Source: Desulfobulbaceae bacterium (GTDB lineage Bacteria > Desulfobacterota > Desulfobulbia > Desulfobulbales > Desulfobulbaceae). Taken from it: a stretch of 50,091 nucleotides of DNA. The stretch spans positions 1 to 50,091 of the forward strand of contig DNUE01000095.1 of assembly GCA_003508005.1 (NCBI GenBank), in the 5' to 3' direction. How positions within the stretch are numbered: position 1 is the first letter of the stretch; every line of letters starts with the position of its first letter. The position numbers and the translations under genes were made by a program. Positions 25,925-34,887 of the stretch are shown one piece after another. The notes beneath the pieces are model-generated. The model worked only from the letters and a program-made list of their open reading frames with translations. It had not been told where the DNA came from and made no database searches.

Positions 25925-27326
25925 ATGCATAAACTGGTCCGTAGTCTTGCCGCACTTGCCTTTCTGTTTTCATGTTCTTCCGCATGGGCCTTCCCGTGGG
26001 CGGTGGTCGCGAACAGCGGCACCGGGGGAGATCCGGCGGGCCCGGATTTCGAGTCCGAATCCATCTACACCCTCGACTTGGGCACGATCCCGCCTACGGT
26101 TTATGGCCCCTTTCTGGAGGGGCAGCTCGTTCCCACTGATCCGGACACGGGCAAACCCATATACGGGGGGGGGGTTGTTTGATGTCGCCTACATCCCTGG
26201 CACCAATGACGCCCTGATTTCCAACTTCGGATACTTCACCGTCTACCGGGTCAATTTCGACAATCCGACCAGGCCGGTCCTGGTGGGTTCGGTCAAGCTG
26301 GAGGTCAACCCCCCGACCCCACCTGACCCGCCCGGTCCTGACTATTATTCCATGTTCGCGGAGGACATCGCCGTCACCTCGGACGGCAAGCTCGCCATCG
26401 TCTCTGATGGAGGGTTCTCCCCGGTGATCGCCTTCATTAACCTTGAGACCATGACTCTGAGCTCATTTTTCGAACTGTACGAGGGCGTGCCCTTTGACCC
26501 GGCCACCCCTCCGGACCCACTGCCCCCGCTCAATTCTGCCCAGGCGGTGGCCATCACCCCGGACAACCAGACGGTGATCATGGCCGATTACTTTTCCGGC
26601 ACCGCTGTCTACGGCAAGATCAACGGGGCGAGGAACGGCCTGGAGTCGGTCCACAGTATCCACCTTTGTCCTAATTGGAACGACAAAACGAAGACCTGCG
26701 GTGCTAAGGACTATATGTCCCGACCGGTTAATGTCGCCATTTCCCCGGACGGCCAGACCGCCCTGCTGGCGGACGCCGGGTGGGGCATGGTCTCTGTGCT
26801 CAAAATCACCGGGCCGGGCAAGGTAGAGCCAGGAACCCCCTTCCAGCTCTGGGGCTTTCCCGATACCTATGCTGATTATCTGGCCGATGAAAACGCTGCC
26901 CTCGGTCATGTTCAAAGCATTGTCTTTTCCCCTGACGGACAGAAGGCCTACCTTCTGCAAAACGGCTGTTACTTAAGCCTTGATGACAAGCTAATTGCGA
27001 ATCAACTCCAGAACCAGATCAGCTGGGTCAGGATCAACGGACCAGGCCAGGCCTCGGTGGGAAAGGCGTGGGTGGCGATGCTCCACAGCAGAAGCGGCAG
27101 TCAATTATTCGGCGTAGACACTCTGGCGATCAGCAAGGACGGCACAAATCTGTATGCCTCGAATCCAACACTTTCAGGGGCAACTAAAATTGTCAGCCGG
27201 GTCAACCTGCTTGACTTCTCGACCTCAGCAGTGAATGTCAACAGCACTGTCCCGGTGGGTATCGAAATCCTGGGCCGCAAATTCTACTGGCCGATGTTCC
27301 TGCCGGCCATTACCAATACACCCTAA
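25925..27326 (+). CDS. secreted beta-propeller protein, frame broken at a G10 tract
   Basis: The ATG at 25925 opens a signal peptide (LVRSLAALAFLFSCSSAWA) and about 80 residues in one frame, which then runs out just after ten G at 26165-26174. The following frame continues as FDVAYIPGTNDALISNFGYF to 27326. Nine G would join both parts as KPIYGGGLFDVAY and give 466 residues. The body has repeats like VAITPDNQTVIMAD, VAISPDGQTALLAD and SIVFSPDGQKAYLL, typical of YVTN/lactonase-type beta-propellers. The end reads FYWPMFLPAITNTP, matching the tail of the protein at 1697. It may be phase-variable, a fresh pseudogene or a sequencing error. The protein is probably exported; its ligand is unknown. 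Confidence 0.75.
26165..26174 (+). repeat. G10 homopolymer that breaks the beta-propeller gene
   Basis: Ten consecutive G sit at the exact point where the signal-peptide frame and the rest of the protein part company. Removal of one G restores a single frame. Tracts of this length are prone to slippage. Confidence 0.9.
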
Positions 27327-27353
27327 ACTTATCAATTCGTAAGGAACCAAGGC

Positions 27354-27396
27354 GGGGATTTTCTGAGTGAAAATTTCAGAAAATCCCCTTTTTTTT
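27354..27396 (+). terminator. strong intrinsic terminator
   Basis: A perfect 13-bp stem, GGGGATTTTCTGA (27354-27366) with TCAGAAAATCCCC (27376-27388), has a nine-base loop and is followed by eight T. It ends the beta-propeller gene 27 bases after its stop. It also shows that the next gene cannot start at 27367, inside the hairpin. Confidence 0.92.
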
Positions 27397-27453
27397 CTGC
27401 AAAAGAAGCTTGCAACGTTCCTGCTTCGCGCAATCAGGGATGAAGTCGAAAGC

Positions 27454-28224
27454 ATGAAACACTTCAATCTCCGCCTGCCCGACGGGCGAAGGCTGGTGTG
27501 CCGGCTCAGCTCATCCTCAAGGAACAGGAACCTGCGCCTCAGGATTTCTCCGGAGGGGGAACTGATGGTGAGCGCTCCACTCCGGCTGGGTGTTCCACGG
27601 ATCATGGAGGCGATAGCCGGAAATAACGACTGGATCACAGAGCGGCTGAAGCGGTTTCAAGAGGAGAGGGATCGGCTTGCCGCAGGCCTGACACCGCCTC
27701 GAATGATTGCCCTTCCGGCCCTGGAGGAAACCTTGCAGGTGGCGTACCGTCAGACATCCAGCCGATCCACGGTGGCGCGTACGGACCAGCCGGGCAGAAT
27801 TATAGTGCATGGTACGGCGGGTGATGGCCAGCGGTGCAACGCCGCCCTGCGGAGATGGCTGGCCCGCAGGGCGAAAGAGGCTTTGGGCCCATGGCTGGAA
27901 AGTCTCGCCGCCGAAACCGGCCTGGGCTATAGCCGGCTGACCATCCGGAACCAGCGGACCCGCTGGGGCAGTTGCTCAGCAGCGGGCGCAATCAGCCTGA
28001 ACTGCAAGCTGCTTTTTCTGGCCCCGGACCTGGTCCGCTATGTCCTGCTGCACGAACTCTGCCACAGCCGGGAGCACAACCACACCGCCCGCTACTGGTC
28101 CCTGCTGCGGCAGCACGAACCGGATGCCGCTGAAATGCACCGACGGATGCGGGATGCATGGCGGCAGATTCCCGCATGGGCGCACCCGGTGCGCGAGCGC
28201 AGTCCTATCTTACGTCCCTGCTAG
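27454..28224 (+). CDS. YgjP-type (DUF45) metal-dependent hydrolase
   Basis: A 256-residue protein of the YgjP/SprT-like zinc metallopeptidase family. The zinc motif HELCHSREHNH (HExxH plus a third His) is near residues 199-209, and RWGSCSAAGAISLN, the hallmark WGSC segment, is near 170-183. The ATG at 27454 lies after the terminator and begins MKHFNLRLPDG, a usual family start. The cellular substrate of this family is not established. Downstream, 28225-28349 holds no gene and separates it from a convergent receiver gene. Confidence 0.85.
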   Translation: MKHFNLRLPDGRRLVCRLSSSSRNRNLRLRISPEGELMVSAPLRLGVPRIMEAIAGNNDWITERLKRFQEERDRLAAGLTPPRMIALPALEETLQVAYRQTSSRSTVARTDQPGRIIVHGTAGDGQRCNAALRRWLARRAKEALGPWLESLAAETGLGYSRLTIRNQRTRWGSCSAAGAISLNCKLLFLAPDLVRYVLLHELCHSREHNHTARYWSLLRQHEPDAAEMHRRMRDAWRQIPAWAHPVRERSPILRPC

Positions 28225-28349
28225 GCTACCGCCCTTCGCCGACCGCTGGGCCGGCGGCTGATTCCCTCCCCCACCAGGCCGGCTGCCTGCGGCACTCCGC
28301 TCTTGCTCCAATCAGTCGACCAGAATGGCGCGTCTATGGATGAAAAGGT

Positions 28350-28958
28350 TCAGTCGTGAACGTCTCTCTCCAGATCATTTTTACAATCAGGGCATATCAA
28401 CCTGACAACAGCCGCCCCGGAACGCTGTGCGACATACTCCTCGATGTTCAGCCACTGCTGATTTTCGCCCAGGAACTTTTTGCAACTCAAACAAAGGGGC
28501 AAAAGGCTTTCCAGCATTTCGATTTTCTTCAAAACCTGGCTCAGATCATTGAGAAGTTCTTCCTTTTCTCGCAAAGTTCTCTTGCGCTCGATGGCATAGA
28601 TTATTGACCGAAAAAGCATGGTTGGAGAAAGAAGCCGCTTTTCAAGAAAATCCTGAGCACCGTACCGTACCGACATGAGCGCCACCTCTTCATCCTGCAG
28701 GGAGGAAAGCACAATCACGGCGATCTCAGGAAATTGTGTAATCAGGCTGCGAACCGTGTCCAATCCTGAGGAATCAGGGAGAGAGAGGTCCAGCAGCACA
28801 ACATCGAAATCATCGTGCGATAATAAACCAAGGGCTGATTCGAGGGTTGCAGCTTCCCTGAGTTCGTACGAAAAATTCGGCACCTCAGAGAGATATTCCT
28901 GGATCAAGACGACATCAGCAGGATTATCCTCGATAATGAGTATTGAAAGCTTATCCAT
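28350..28958 (-). CDS. receiver-domain response regulator with a C-terminal Cys module
   Basis: A 202-residue protein. The receiver domain (about 4-125) has the acidic pair in IIEDNPAD, the phosphorylation site VVLLDLSLPDSSG near residue 56 and an EKR segment near 108 with its Lys. A short coiled coil follows, then LLPLCLSCKKFL ... RLICPDCK, a two-CxxC-type module that is often appended to receivers and PAS kinases and may bind metal. There is no DNA-binding domain, so it probably acts through protein contacts. Start at the ATG at 28958. It is divergent from the sigma-54 activator at 29557. Confidence 0.87.
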   Translation of the reverse strand: MDKLSILIIEDNPADVVLIQEYLSEVPNFSYELREAATLESALGLLSHDDFDVVLLDLSLPDSSGLDTVRSLITQFPEIAVIVLSSLQDEEVALMSVRYGAQDFLEKRLLSPTMLFRSIIYAIERKRTLREKEELLNDLSQVLKKIEMLESLLPLCLSCKKFLGENQQWLNIEEYVAQRSGAAVVRLICPDCKNDLERDVHD

Positions 28959-29556
28959 CAATGTATGCCCATTGCCTATGCTGAGAACTGTTCTTTCGAT
29001 CGGGAAAATTCAATGCAGTCTTTATACTCAAACACAGATTCCCAAAAAAATCAAAGTGCCAGTTCCCTCAGGTTGATACCTTGTCGATGCAGGCCGAGGG
29101 AAAAAGTGATGCTTCCCTGCCATCCGCAGCTGGATTGAAACCAATAACAGCGCGGGAGAAGCACTTGAGGCCTTCAATTGGCATCATGATTCTACCAAGC
29201 AATGAATACCTCATAAATGTCATGACGGTGGCAAGCCTCTCCGAAGCAGAGCTTATTGAAAGAGGGCTTGAGGGTTCAAAGAATAATCAAGCTTGCTATC
29301 GCCTTTTCTTCGTCTTGGCGTGCTGACCATTGACCCGGTTCCTTCCCGTATGCCCCCAATAATCTGAAACAAACAAAGTGTTGTCTAATCTAGATTTTTG
29401 GTTTATACAATTTGTTTCAATAGGATATATTTATTACAAATTTTCCATCCAGGCGGTCAATTTGGATAAAGCAACATTGAATCTTTATCAGAACACCTTC
29501 CTGCCCAGCAATACTGTGTTATCGGTAATTCCACTTGATTTATTGCGCACTCACGG
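28959..29556. other. AT-rich intergenic region between divergent regulators
   Basis: About 600 bases separate the receiver gene from the sigma-54 activator gene. On the minus strand, TGGCAC at 29061-29056 is a good -24 half of a sigma-54 site, but its -12 half (TTTT) is poor. Open frames here (29081-29326 and 29378-29560) have no recognisable features. Base composition is clearly richer in A and T than the flanking genes. Confidence 0.4.
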
Positions 29557-31005
29557 ATGAACATGTCCCGGCCTGCTCAATCTGTTCTCATAATTGACAC
29601 CGACAAAAATATACCTGATTCCCTCCAGACATACGCTGATGCCATGGGAATTCATGCAATCCATGCATCGTCGCTCCACAAGGGCCTGCAAATAAACAGG
29701 AACAAAAGCTATGATGTTATCCTGATTCGGGATATTCTTCCGGACGGGATCGCCTGTTACGAAATCGAGAACCTGTTGACTGCTCAACCCGATCCCCCTG
29801 AAATAATTATCTATACGACCCAGGGAAATGCAGAACATGCCGAGCATGCTTTAAAATGCGGCGTCTGGGATTATGTCATCGACCCCACCCCGGAGAATTC
29901 CCTGCCGGAATTATTAGGTCGTGCACTCCGATACCATCAGAGCAAGACGAGTGACACGCAGAGCGAAAAACAAGCAATCCTCCACGAGTTATCAGGCCAC
30001 GGCATCATTGGGCGCAGCAAGGCAATCCAAAACTGTCTCAACCTGGCAGCGAGAATATCCCAGACAGATGCGAATGTGCTCATTACCGGGGAATCGGGGA
30101 CAGGCAAAGAGCTCTTTGCCTCAGCCATTCATAAATTCAGCAGCCGTTCTCATAAAAGTTTGACTGTTGTCGACTGCGCGTCTCTCCCATCCACCCTCGT
30201 TGAAAGCATTCTGTTCGGTCATACCAAGGGTTCTTTTACCGGTGCCGACAAGGCCCAGCAGGGTCTCATTTCGCAATCTGACGGGGGGACGCTGTTCCTT
30301 GATGAAATCGGCGAAATGCCGTTCGAAATTCAGAAAAAATTCTTGCGGGTGATCCAGGAGCGGACCTACCGACCTGTTGGCAGCAATGTCGAGGTAAAAA
30401 GTAATTTCAGGCTGATAGCTGCGACCAACAAGGATCTTCACGCCATGGTGAAGGAAGGGTCCTTCCGGGAAGACCTCCTGTTCAGACTCAGGACGTTTCA
30501 TCTCGAACTCCCACCCCTGCGCCACCGAAGTGCGGATATAACCGAACTTGCTTATTATTTTCGTGATAATTATTGTAAAAGCCGCAAATTGAAAAAAAAG
30601 AAATTCTCGACCGACTATCTGATGATCCTCAACCAATACGACTGGCCCGGAAATGTCCGTGAACTGTTCCAGGCAATTGAACGCTCCATCGCCGAAACCG
30701 AGGACAGCACAACGCTCTACCCGCAGCACCTTCCCATGCGTATACGGCTCCAGGTCACCCGCAACAAATTACAGAACCAGGAAAAAACCGGTACTCAGGC
30801 AATGGCTGCCGATCCCGGATCGGGCTTGAAATCCTTGGCGAGCCTCAAAGAGGCCAGGGACAGAGCCATCGAGGCTGAAGAAAAAAAATACCTTGAGAGC
30901 CTGCTGGCATTCACCGACGGCAATATCAAGAAATGCTGTGAAATATCCGAGCTGTCACGTTCCAGGTTCTATGATCTCTTGAAAAAATATAAGATATCCA
31001 AGTAG
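29557..31005 (+). CDS. sigma-54 activator with a degenerate receiver domain
   Basis: A 482-residue NtrC-family protein. The AAA+ domain (about 149-385) is complete: Walker A GESGTGKE, the sigma-54 contact loop GSFTGAD, Walker B GGTLFLDEIGEMP and the arginine-finger region FREDLLFRL. A Fis-type HTH ends the protein (NIKKCCEISELSRSRFYDLL). The N-terminal receiver is unusual. At the phosphorylation site LxDxxLPDG, the aspartate is replaced by Arg (LIRDILPDG), and the conserved Lys before Pro is Asp (VIDPTP), so classical phosphorylation is doubtful. It lies just before the korAB-like operon, whose upstream element is sigma-54-like, and may control it. Confidence 0.93.
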   Translation: MNMSRPAQSVLIIDTDKNIPDSLQTYADAMGIHAIHASSLHKGLQINRNKSYDVILIRDILPDGIACYEIENLLTAQPDPPEIIIYTTQGNAEHAEHALKCGVWDYVIDPTPENSLPELLGRALRYHQSKTSDTQSEKQAILHELSGHGIIGRSKAIQNCLNLAARISQTDANVLITGESGTGKELFASAIHKFSSRSHKSLTVVDCASLPSTLVESILFGHTKGSFTGADKAQQGLISQSDGGTLFLDEIGEMPFEIQKKFLRVIQERTYRPVGSNVEVKSNFRLIAATNKDLHAMVKEGSFREDLLFRLRTFHLELPPLRHRSADITELAYYFRDNYCKSRKLKKKKFSTDYLMILNQYDWPGNVRELFQAIERSIAETEDSTTLYPQHLPMRIRLQVTRNKLQNQEKTGTQAMAADPGSGLKSLASLKEARDRAIEAEEKKYLESLLAFTDGNIKKCCEISELSRSRFYDLLKKYKISK

Positions 31006-31252
31006 CCAGGGAACGGCAGCCTCCAAGGTGGCGCCCTTGTCCAGCGTGACAATCAGTTGAACCTGTTCCGAAGAAGAATTCCTCCCTGATCTCCATCCAA
31101 CGAACCTTACTATTCCCTGGAAAGTATTTTCGGTTTTTCATTCCCTTGCCCTCCCAGGAAACAAAATGTCATGTCGCGTCGGAGATTTTGTTCCTTGTTG
31201 TTCTGCCCATCACTACCGACCTCCTGCTTTCCCGCCTGAAAAGGTATTCGAA

Positions 31253-31274
31253 GAGCATGGCATGCAAATTGTAT
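31253..31274 (+). promoter_or_regulatory. GAGCATGGCAT-N5-TTGTAT element before korA-like gene
   Basis: The 22-base element ends 50 bases before the ATG at 31325. Its 17 defined bases are identical to those of the element at 33965-33986 before the DsrC-like gene. TGGCAT-N5-TTGT resembles a sigma-54 promoter, but the -12 GC is GT. It follows a sigma-54 activator gene. Confidence 0.5.
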
Positions 31275-31324
31275 TGCAGAGTGAAACCATCACCTATCCA
31301 ATCCAATTGATAAGCGGAGGCTGC

Positions 31325-33055
31325 ATGGACTTCACCATCAAAGTTGCCGGAGAAGCTGGGCAGGGGCTGCAGACAACGGGAGCAGCCCTGGCCAGAATAT
31401 TCTCTCGCCTGCGCTACCATGTGTTTACCCACCAGGATTACATGTCACGCATCCGCGGCGGCCACAATTTCTATCAGATCAGGATTTCCGACAGGCCAGT
31501 TACCGCCCCTCGGCAGTCAGTCCATATTCTCGTCGCCCTGGACAAGGAAAGTGTCGACCGTCATTTCAAGGAACCGCTCCAGAAAGGGCTGGTCCTCTAC
31601 GATCCGGAACTGGTCAATGAACCCCTCCGCGGAGACAACTATCTTCCCACCCCCTTTGCCCTGATCGCGGAGGAGGTGGGCGGCAAAAAAATTATGGCGA
31701 ATTCCGTCGCTGTCGGAGCCGTCCTCGGGCTGTTCAACTTCAGCCCGGAAGCTGCTGAAAACGTTGTCCGGGAATCCCTGGAGGACAAAAGCGAAGAAAT
31801 AATCAAGGCAAACCTCCAGGTCCTGGCGGCGGGACACCGGCACGCCAGGGAAAACTGCAAGATGCTGGATCAATTTCGGACCAAGCCGGCGCGGGAGGAA
31901 AAACTGCTGCTCATCAACGGCACCCATGCCATAGCCTTCGGCGCCGTAACGGCCGGCTGCAGGTTTTACTCCGCCTACCCAATGACGCCGTCAACCGGGA
32001 TCATGGTCTATCTTGCCGGAAAATCGGCGGAACACAACATCATTGTCGAACAGGCCGAGGACGAAATCAGCGCCATCAACATGATCCTCGGGGCCTCCTA
32101 CGCCGGGGTCAGGGCAATGACTGCCACTTCCGGCGGTGGCTATGCCCTGATGACTGAAGGGCTATCCCTGGCCGGGATGACCGAAACCCCGGTGGTCATC
32201 TGTGAGATGCAGCGACCCGGACCGGCCACCGGTCTTCCCACCCGTACCGAACAGGGCGATCTCAATTTCGTCCTTTATGGCGGACACGGCGAATTTCCCA
32301 GGGTTGTCCTGACTCCCGGTACCCCGGAACAGGCCTTTTGGGCGACCAACAGGGCCTTTGACCTCGCCGAAAAATACCAGATCCCAGTCTTTGTCCAAGG
32401 GGACCAATACCTGGCTGACTGCGAATGGACAGGGCCGGCGTTTGATCTCAGCAGGCTGCACTATACGGATTACCGGCTCCGGGGGACGGCCCTGGCCGGG
32501 CTGACCGGCTATCGCCGCTACTCCTTTACCGAGAACGGCATCTCTCCCCTGGCGGTCCCCGGCGATTCAAAACATCTCGTCGTTGTCGACAGCGACGAGC
32601 ATGACGAGGATGGCCATATCATCGAGGACGCCGAGACCAGAAAACGCATGGTCGAAAAAAGGCTGCACCGGAAGCTCGAGAGCCTGCGTCGGGAGATTGC
32701 CCCACCCGATCTGTACGGGGAGGCGAATCCGGAAATTCTCCTGATCGGCTTCGGCTCAACGTATGGGGTGATGAAAGAGACGGTTGACAGCCTGCGAGAG
32801 ACGTATGCGATCGCCATGCTCCATTTCAGCGAGGTCTGCCCATTTCCCGGTCTGGACAGGTTCGATTACCGCAAGGTCCTCGAGGAAGCCCGCTCCACCT
32901 TGTGCGTCGAGCTGAATGCGACCGGCCAGTTCGCCCGCCTGCTGCGCGCTGAAACCGGGTTCAGCTGTTCCAGCGGGGTGAACCGGTATGACGGCCGGCC
33001 GTTTACCACCGATGCCCTGCTGGATGAAGTACTCCGGCTGTTCGGTGGAGCCTGA
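31325..33055 (+). CDS. korA: 2-oxoacid:ferredoxin oxidoreductase, fused gamma-alpha subunit
   Basis: A 576-residue subunit that joins the gamma domain (about 1-185, with GEAGQGLQTTGAAL at its start) to the alpha pyrimidine-binding domain (from about 195, with AYPMTPSTGIM and the EQAEDEISAINMILGASYAG region given here in two parts, EQAEDEISA and INMILGASYAG). With the beta subunit it would decarboxylate a 2-oxoacid, most likely 2-oxoglutarate, to an acyl-CoA while reducing ferredoxin. The start is the ATG at 31325 with GGAGG four bases upstream; earlier in-frame starts lack such a site. The substrate is inferred from the KorAB-like layout and is not proven. Confidence 0.88.
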   Translation: MDFTIKVAGEAGQGLQTTGAALARIFSRLRYHVFTHQDYMSRIRGGHNFYQIRISDRPVTAPRQSVHILVALDKESVDRHFKEPLQKGLVLYDPELVNEPLRGDNYLPTPFALIAEEVGGKKIMANSVAVGAVLGLFNFSPEAAENVVRESLEDKSEEIIKANLQVLAAGHRHARENCKMLDQFRTKPAREEKLLLINGTHAIAFGAVTAGCRFYSAYPMTPSTGIMVYLAGKSAEHNIIVEQAEDEISAINMILGASYAGVRAMTATSGGGYALMTEGLSLAGMTETPVVICEMQRPGPATGLPTRTEQGDLNFVLYGGHGEFPRVVLTPGTPEQAFWATNRAFDLAEKYQIPVFVQGDQYLADCEWTGPAFDLSRLHYTDYRLRGTALAGLTGYRRYSFTENGISPLAVPGDSKHLVVVDSDEHDEDGHIIEDAETRKRMVEKRLHRKLESLRREIAPPDLYGEANPEILLIGFGSTYGVMKETVDSLRETYAIAMLHFSEVCPFPGLDRFDYRKVLEEARSTLCVELNATGQFARLLRAETGFSCSSGVNRYDGRPFTTDALLDEVLRLFGGA

Positions 33056-33088
33056 ATTCGGAGAGAACACTATCATGAGGATGATTGG

Positions 33089-33940
33089 ATGAGCAAAAAA
33101 CAGGAATACCAGGGGCAGAAACCGGCCTGGTGCCCGGGCTGCGGCAATTTCGGCCTGCTCAACGCCCTGCAACAGACCCTCGCCGACCTGGCCATCGAAC
33201 CGCACAGGTATACCATTGTTTCAGGCATCGGCCAGGCAGCCAAGCTTCCCCATTACATCCGCTGCAATGCGTTCAACGGCCTCCATGGCAGGGCGCTGCC
33301 GGCGGCAACCGGGATCGCCCTGGCCAATCCGGACATGCTGGTCATGGTAAGCACCGGTGACGGAGACTGCTACGGCGAAGGAGGGAATCACTTCCTCCAC
33401 GCCATCCGGCGCAACGTCAACGTCAAGCTCTTTGTCCATGACAACCAGGTGTACGGATTGACCAAGGGCCAGGCCTCGCCGACAACCATGGAGGGAATGA
33501 AGACCAAGACCCAGCCCTTCGGCGCATTGTCGTCCCAGATGAACCCCCTTGCCCTGGCCATTGCCCTCGACTGCAGTTTTGTCGCGCGCGGCTTTGTCGG
33601 CGACATGGAATTTCTCCAGCACCTCATGACCGAGGCCATCCGCCACAGCGGGTTTGCCCTGCTCGATATCTTCCAGCCCTGCGTGTCTTTTAACAAGATC
33701 AATACATACCAGTGGTATCAGGAAAGGGTTTACCGCTTGGATGAAACCTATAATCCGGAGGACAGAGTGAAGGCCTTCGAGAAATCCCTGGAATGGGGAG
33801 ACACGATCCCCACAGGTATTATTTATCAACACGGACGCCCCCATTTCAGAGAAAAAATACCTCTGCAGTCCAAGGAACCGCTGGTCAGCCAGACATTTGA
33901 TCAAAAAAAGTCTCTGAGCCTGATGGATGAGTTTTACTAA
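33089..33940 (+). CDS. korB: 2-oxoacid:ferredoxin oxidoreductase, TPP-binding beta subunit
   Basis: A 283-residue beta subunit with the Cys motif WCPGCGNFG near residues 14-22, the TPP-binding GDGDCYGEGGNH near residue 91 and the VHDNQVYGLTKGQASPT segment. This layout is that of KorB-like enzymes that work without a separate delta ferredoxin subunit. It is 33 bases after the alpha subunit gene and ends the pair. The reduced ferredoxin it makes could feed a membrane complex such as the Ehr-type cluster at 11-19 kb, but that is speculation. Confidence 0.92.
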   Translation: MSKKQEYQGQKPAWCPGCGNFGLLNALQQTLADLAIEPHRYTIVSGIGQAAKLPHYIRCNAFNGLHGRALPAATGIALANPDMLVMVSTGDGDCYGEGGNHFLHAIRRNVNVKLFVHDNQVYGLTKGQASPTTMEGMKTKTQPFGALSSQMNPLALAIALDCSFVARGFVGDMEFLQHLMTEAIRHSGFALLDIFQPCVSFNKINTYQWYQERVYRLDETYNPEDRVKAFEKSLEWGDTIPTGIIYQHGRPHFREKIPLQSKEPLVSQTFDQKKSLSLMDEFY

Positions 33941-33964
33941 AACCTGGGAAAGCACCTTGAGACC

Positions 33965-33986
33965 GAGCATGGCATAATTCTTGTAT
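33965..33986 (+). promoter_or_regulatory. second GAGCATGGCAT-N5-TTGTAT element, before DsrC-like gene
   Basis: Same 17 defined bases and same spacing as the element before the korA-like gene, here ending 48 bases before the ATG at 34035. The near-equal distance to the start codon supports a shared promoter or operator. Confidence 0.5.
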
Positions 33987-34034
33987 CCAGGTAACTGAAC
34001 ATTATATTTTAACTCAATCCTCTGGAGGTTTAGC

Positions 34035-34394
34035 ATGGGAAAAATTACGGTTGCCGGGAAAAAGATCGAACTGGACGAAGAGGGATTTCTCCTTCATCAG
34101 GAGGACTGGGATTGTGAGGTGGCCAAGGAACTGGCCAAGCAGGCAGGCATCGACCCCCTGGATGAGGAACAATTTGAAATAATCCAGTTTATGAGAGAGT
34201 ATTATAAGAAATTCAGTTCGTTCCCCATTCTCAATTATGTCTGCAAACACATAGACCAACCCAAGCAGTGCATCAACAAGGAATTTATCAATCCGATGAA
34301 TGCATGGAAGATTGCCGGCCTCCCCAGGCTGGACGGGGTACGTTTCGTGACCATGGACGGCAAGAATTACATTATGGAAGACTATCCGGGCTGA
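34035..34394 (+). CDS. DsrC/TusE-family protein without the C-terminal cysteines (RspA-like)
   Basis: A 119-residue protein with the full DsrC fold signature: DEEGFLLHQEDWDCEVAKEL and MREYYKKFSSFP. In DsrC the C-terminal arm has two active cysteines. Here the first place reads NAWKIAGLPR (Trp instead of Cys), and the end reads GKNYIMEDYPG with no cysteine. Homologues lacking both have been called RspA and are thought to be regulatory or at least not sulfur carriers. GGAGG lies seven bases before the ATG. A C-terminal extension replaces the usual GCV end. It is next to the korAB-like pair and has the same upstream element. Confidence 0.88.
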   Translation: MGKITVAGKKIELDEEGFLLHQEDWDCEVAKELAKQAGIDPLDEEQFEIIQFMREYYKKFSSFPILNYVCKHIDQPKQCINKEFINPMNAWKIAGLPRLDGVRFVTMDGKNYIMEDYPG

Positions 34395-34434
34395 AGGCTT
34401 CGGATCGTTCATCATTCCTGGAGATTTCCGCTGA

Positions 34435-34887
34435 ATGCTACGGATAGCCCTTGGCACGGACCATGCGGGTTTTCGCCTGAAGGAGAAGGTCAAAGCCCAT
34501 CTCACCGCAAGCGGCTACCGGGTGGTTGATTTCGGCACAGACAGCGATGCGCCGGCAGACTATCCTGATTTTATCAGACCTGCGGCCATGAGCGTCGCAA
34601 GGGGGGACTGCGATCTTGGCATAATCTTCGGCGGCAGCGGCAATGGCGAGGCAATGGTGGCCAACAAGGTCAGGGGGGTCCGTTGCGCCGTCTGCTGGAA
34701 TGAACAGAGCGCCCGCCTGGCCAAAGAGCATAATAATGCCAACGTCATTTCCATCGGCGCCAGGATGGTCAGGGAAGAGGAAGGGATGGCTCTAGTCGAC
34801 GCCTGGCTCAATGCCGAATTTCTCAGCGGCCGCCACCTCAGAAGAATCGAAAAGATAGAGAGCGAACTCCCGATTCGGGGGAAATGA
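34435..34887 (+). CDS. rpiB: ribose 5-phosphate isomerase B (RpiB/LacAB family)
   Basis: A 150-residue RpiB, interconverting ribose 5-phosphate and ribulose 5-phosphate. The family start LGTDHAGF and the HNNANVISIGARM segment are clear. The active-site loop reads FGGSGNGEAMVANK, that is the actinobacterial-type form in which the E. coli catalytic cysteine is replaced and a nearby glutamate is used. It lies 40 bases after the DsrC-like gene, same strand, with its own GGAG. A hairpin GCCCTGA/TCAGGGC (34895-34925) lies after its stop but lacks a T run. Confidence 0.9.
   Translation: MLRIALGTDHAGFRLKEKVKAHLTASGYRVVDFGTDSDAPADYPDFIRPAAMSVARGDCDLGIIFGGSGNGEAMVANKVRGVRCAVCWNEQSARLAKEHNNANVISIGARMVREEEGMALVDAWLNAEFLSGRHLRRIEKIESELPIRGK

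Noticed and set aside
34452..34466. TGGCAC-GGACC-ATGC, a good sigma-54 match
   Set aside because: It encodes the conserved LGTDHAG start of RpiB and lies inside the gene, so the match is explained by coding.
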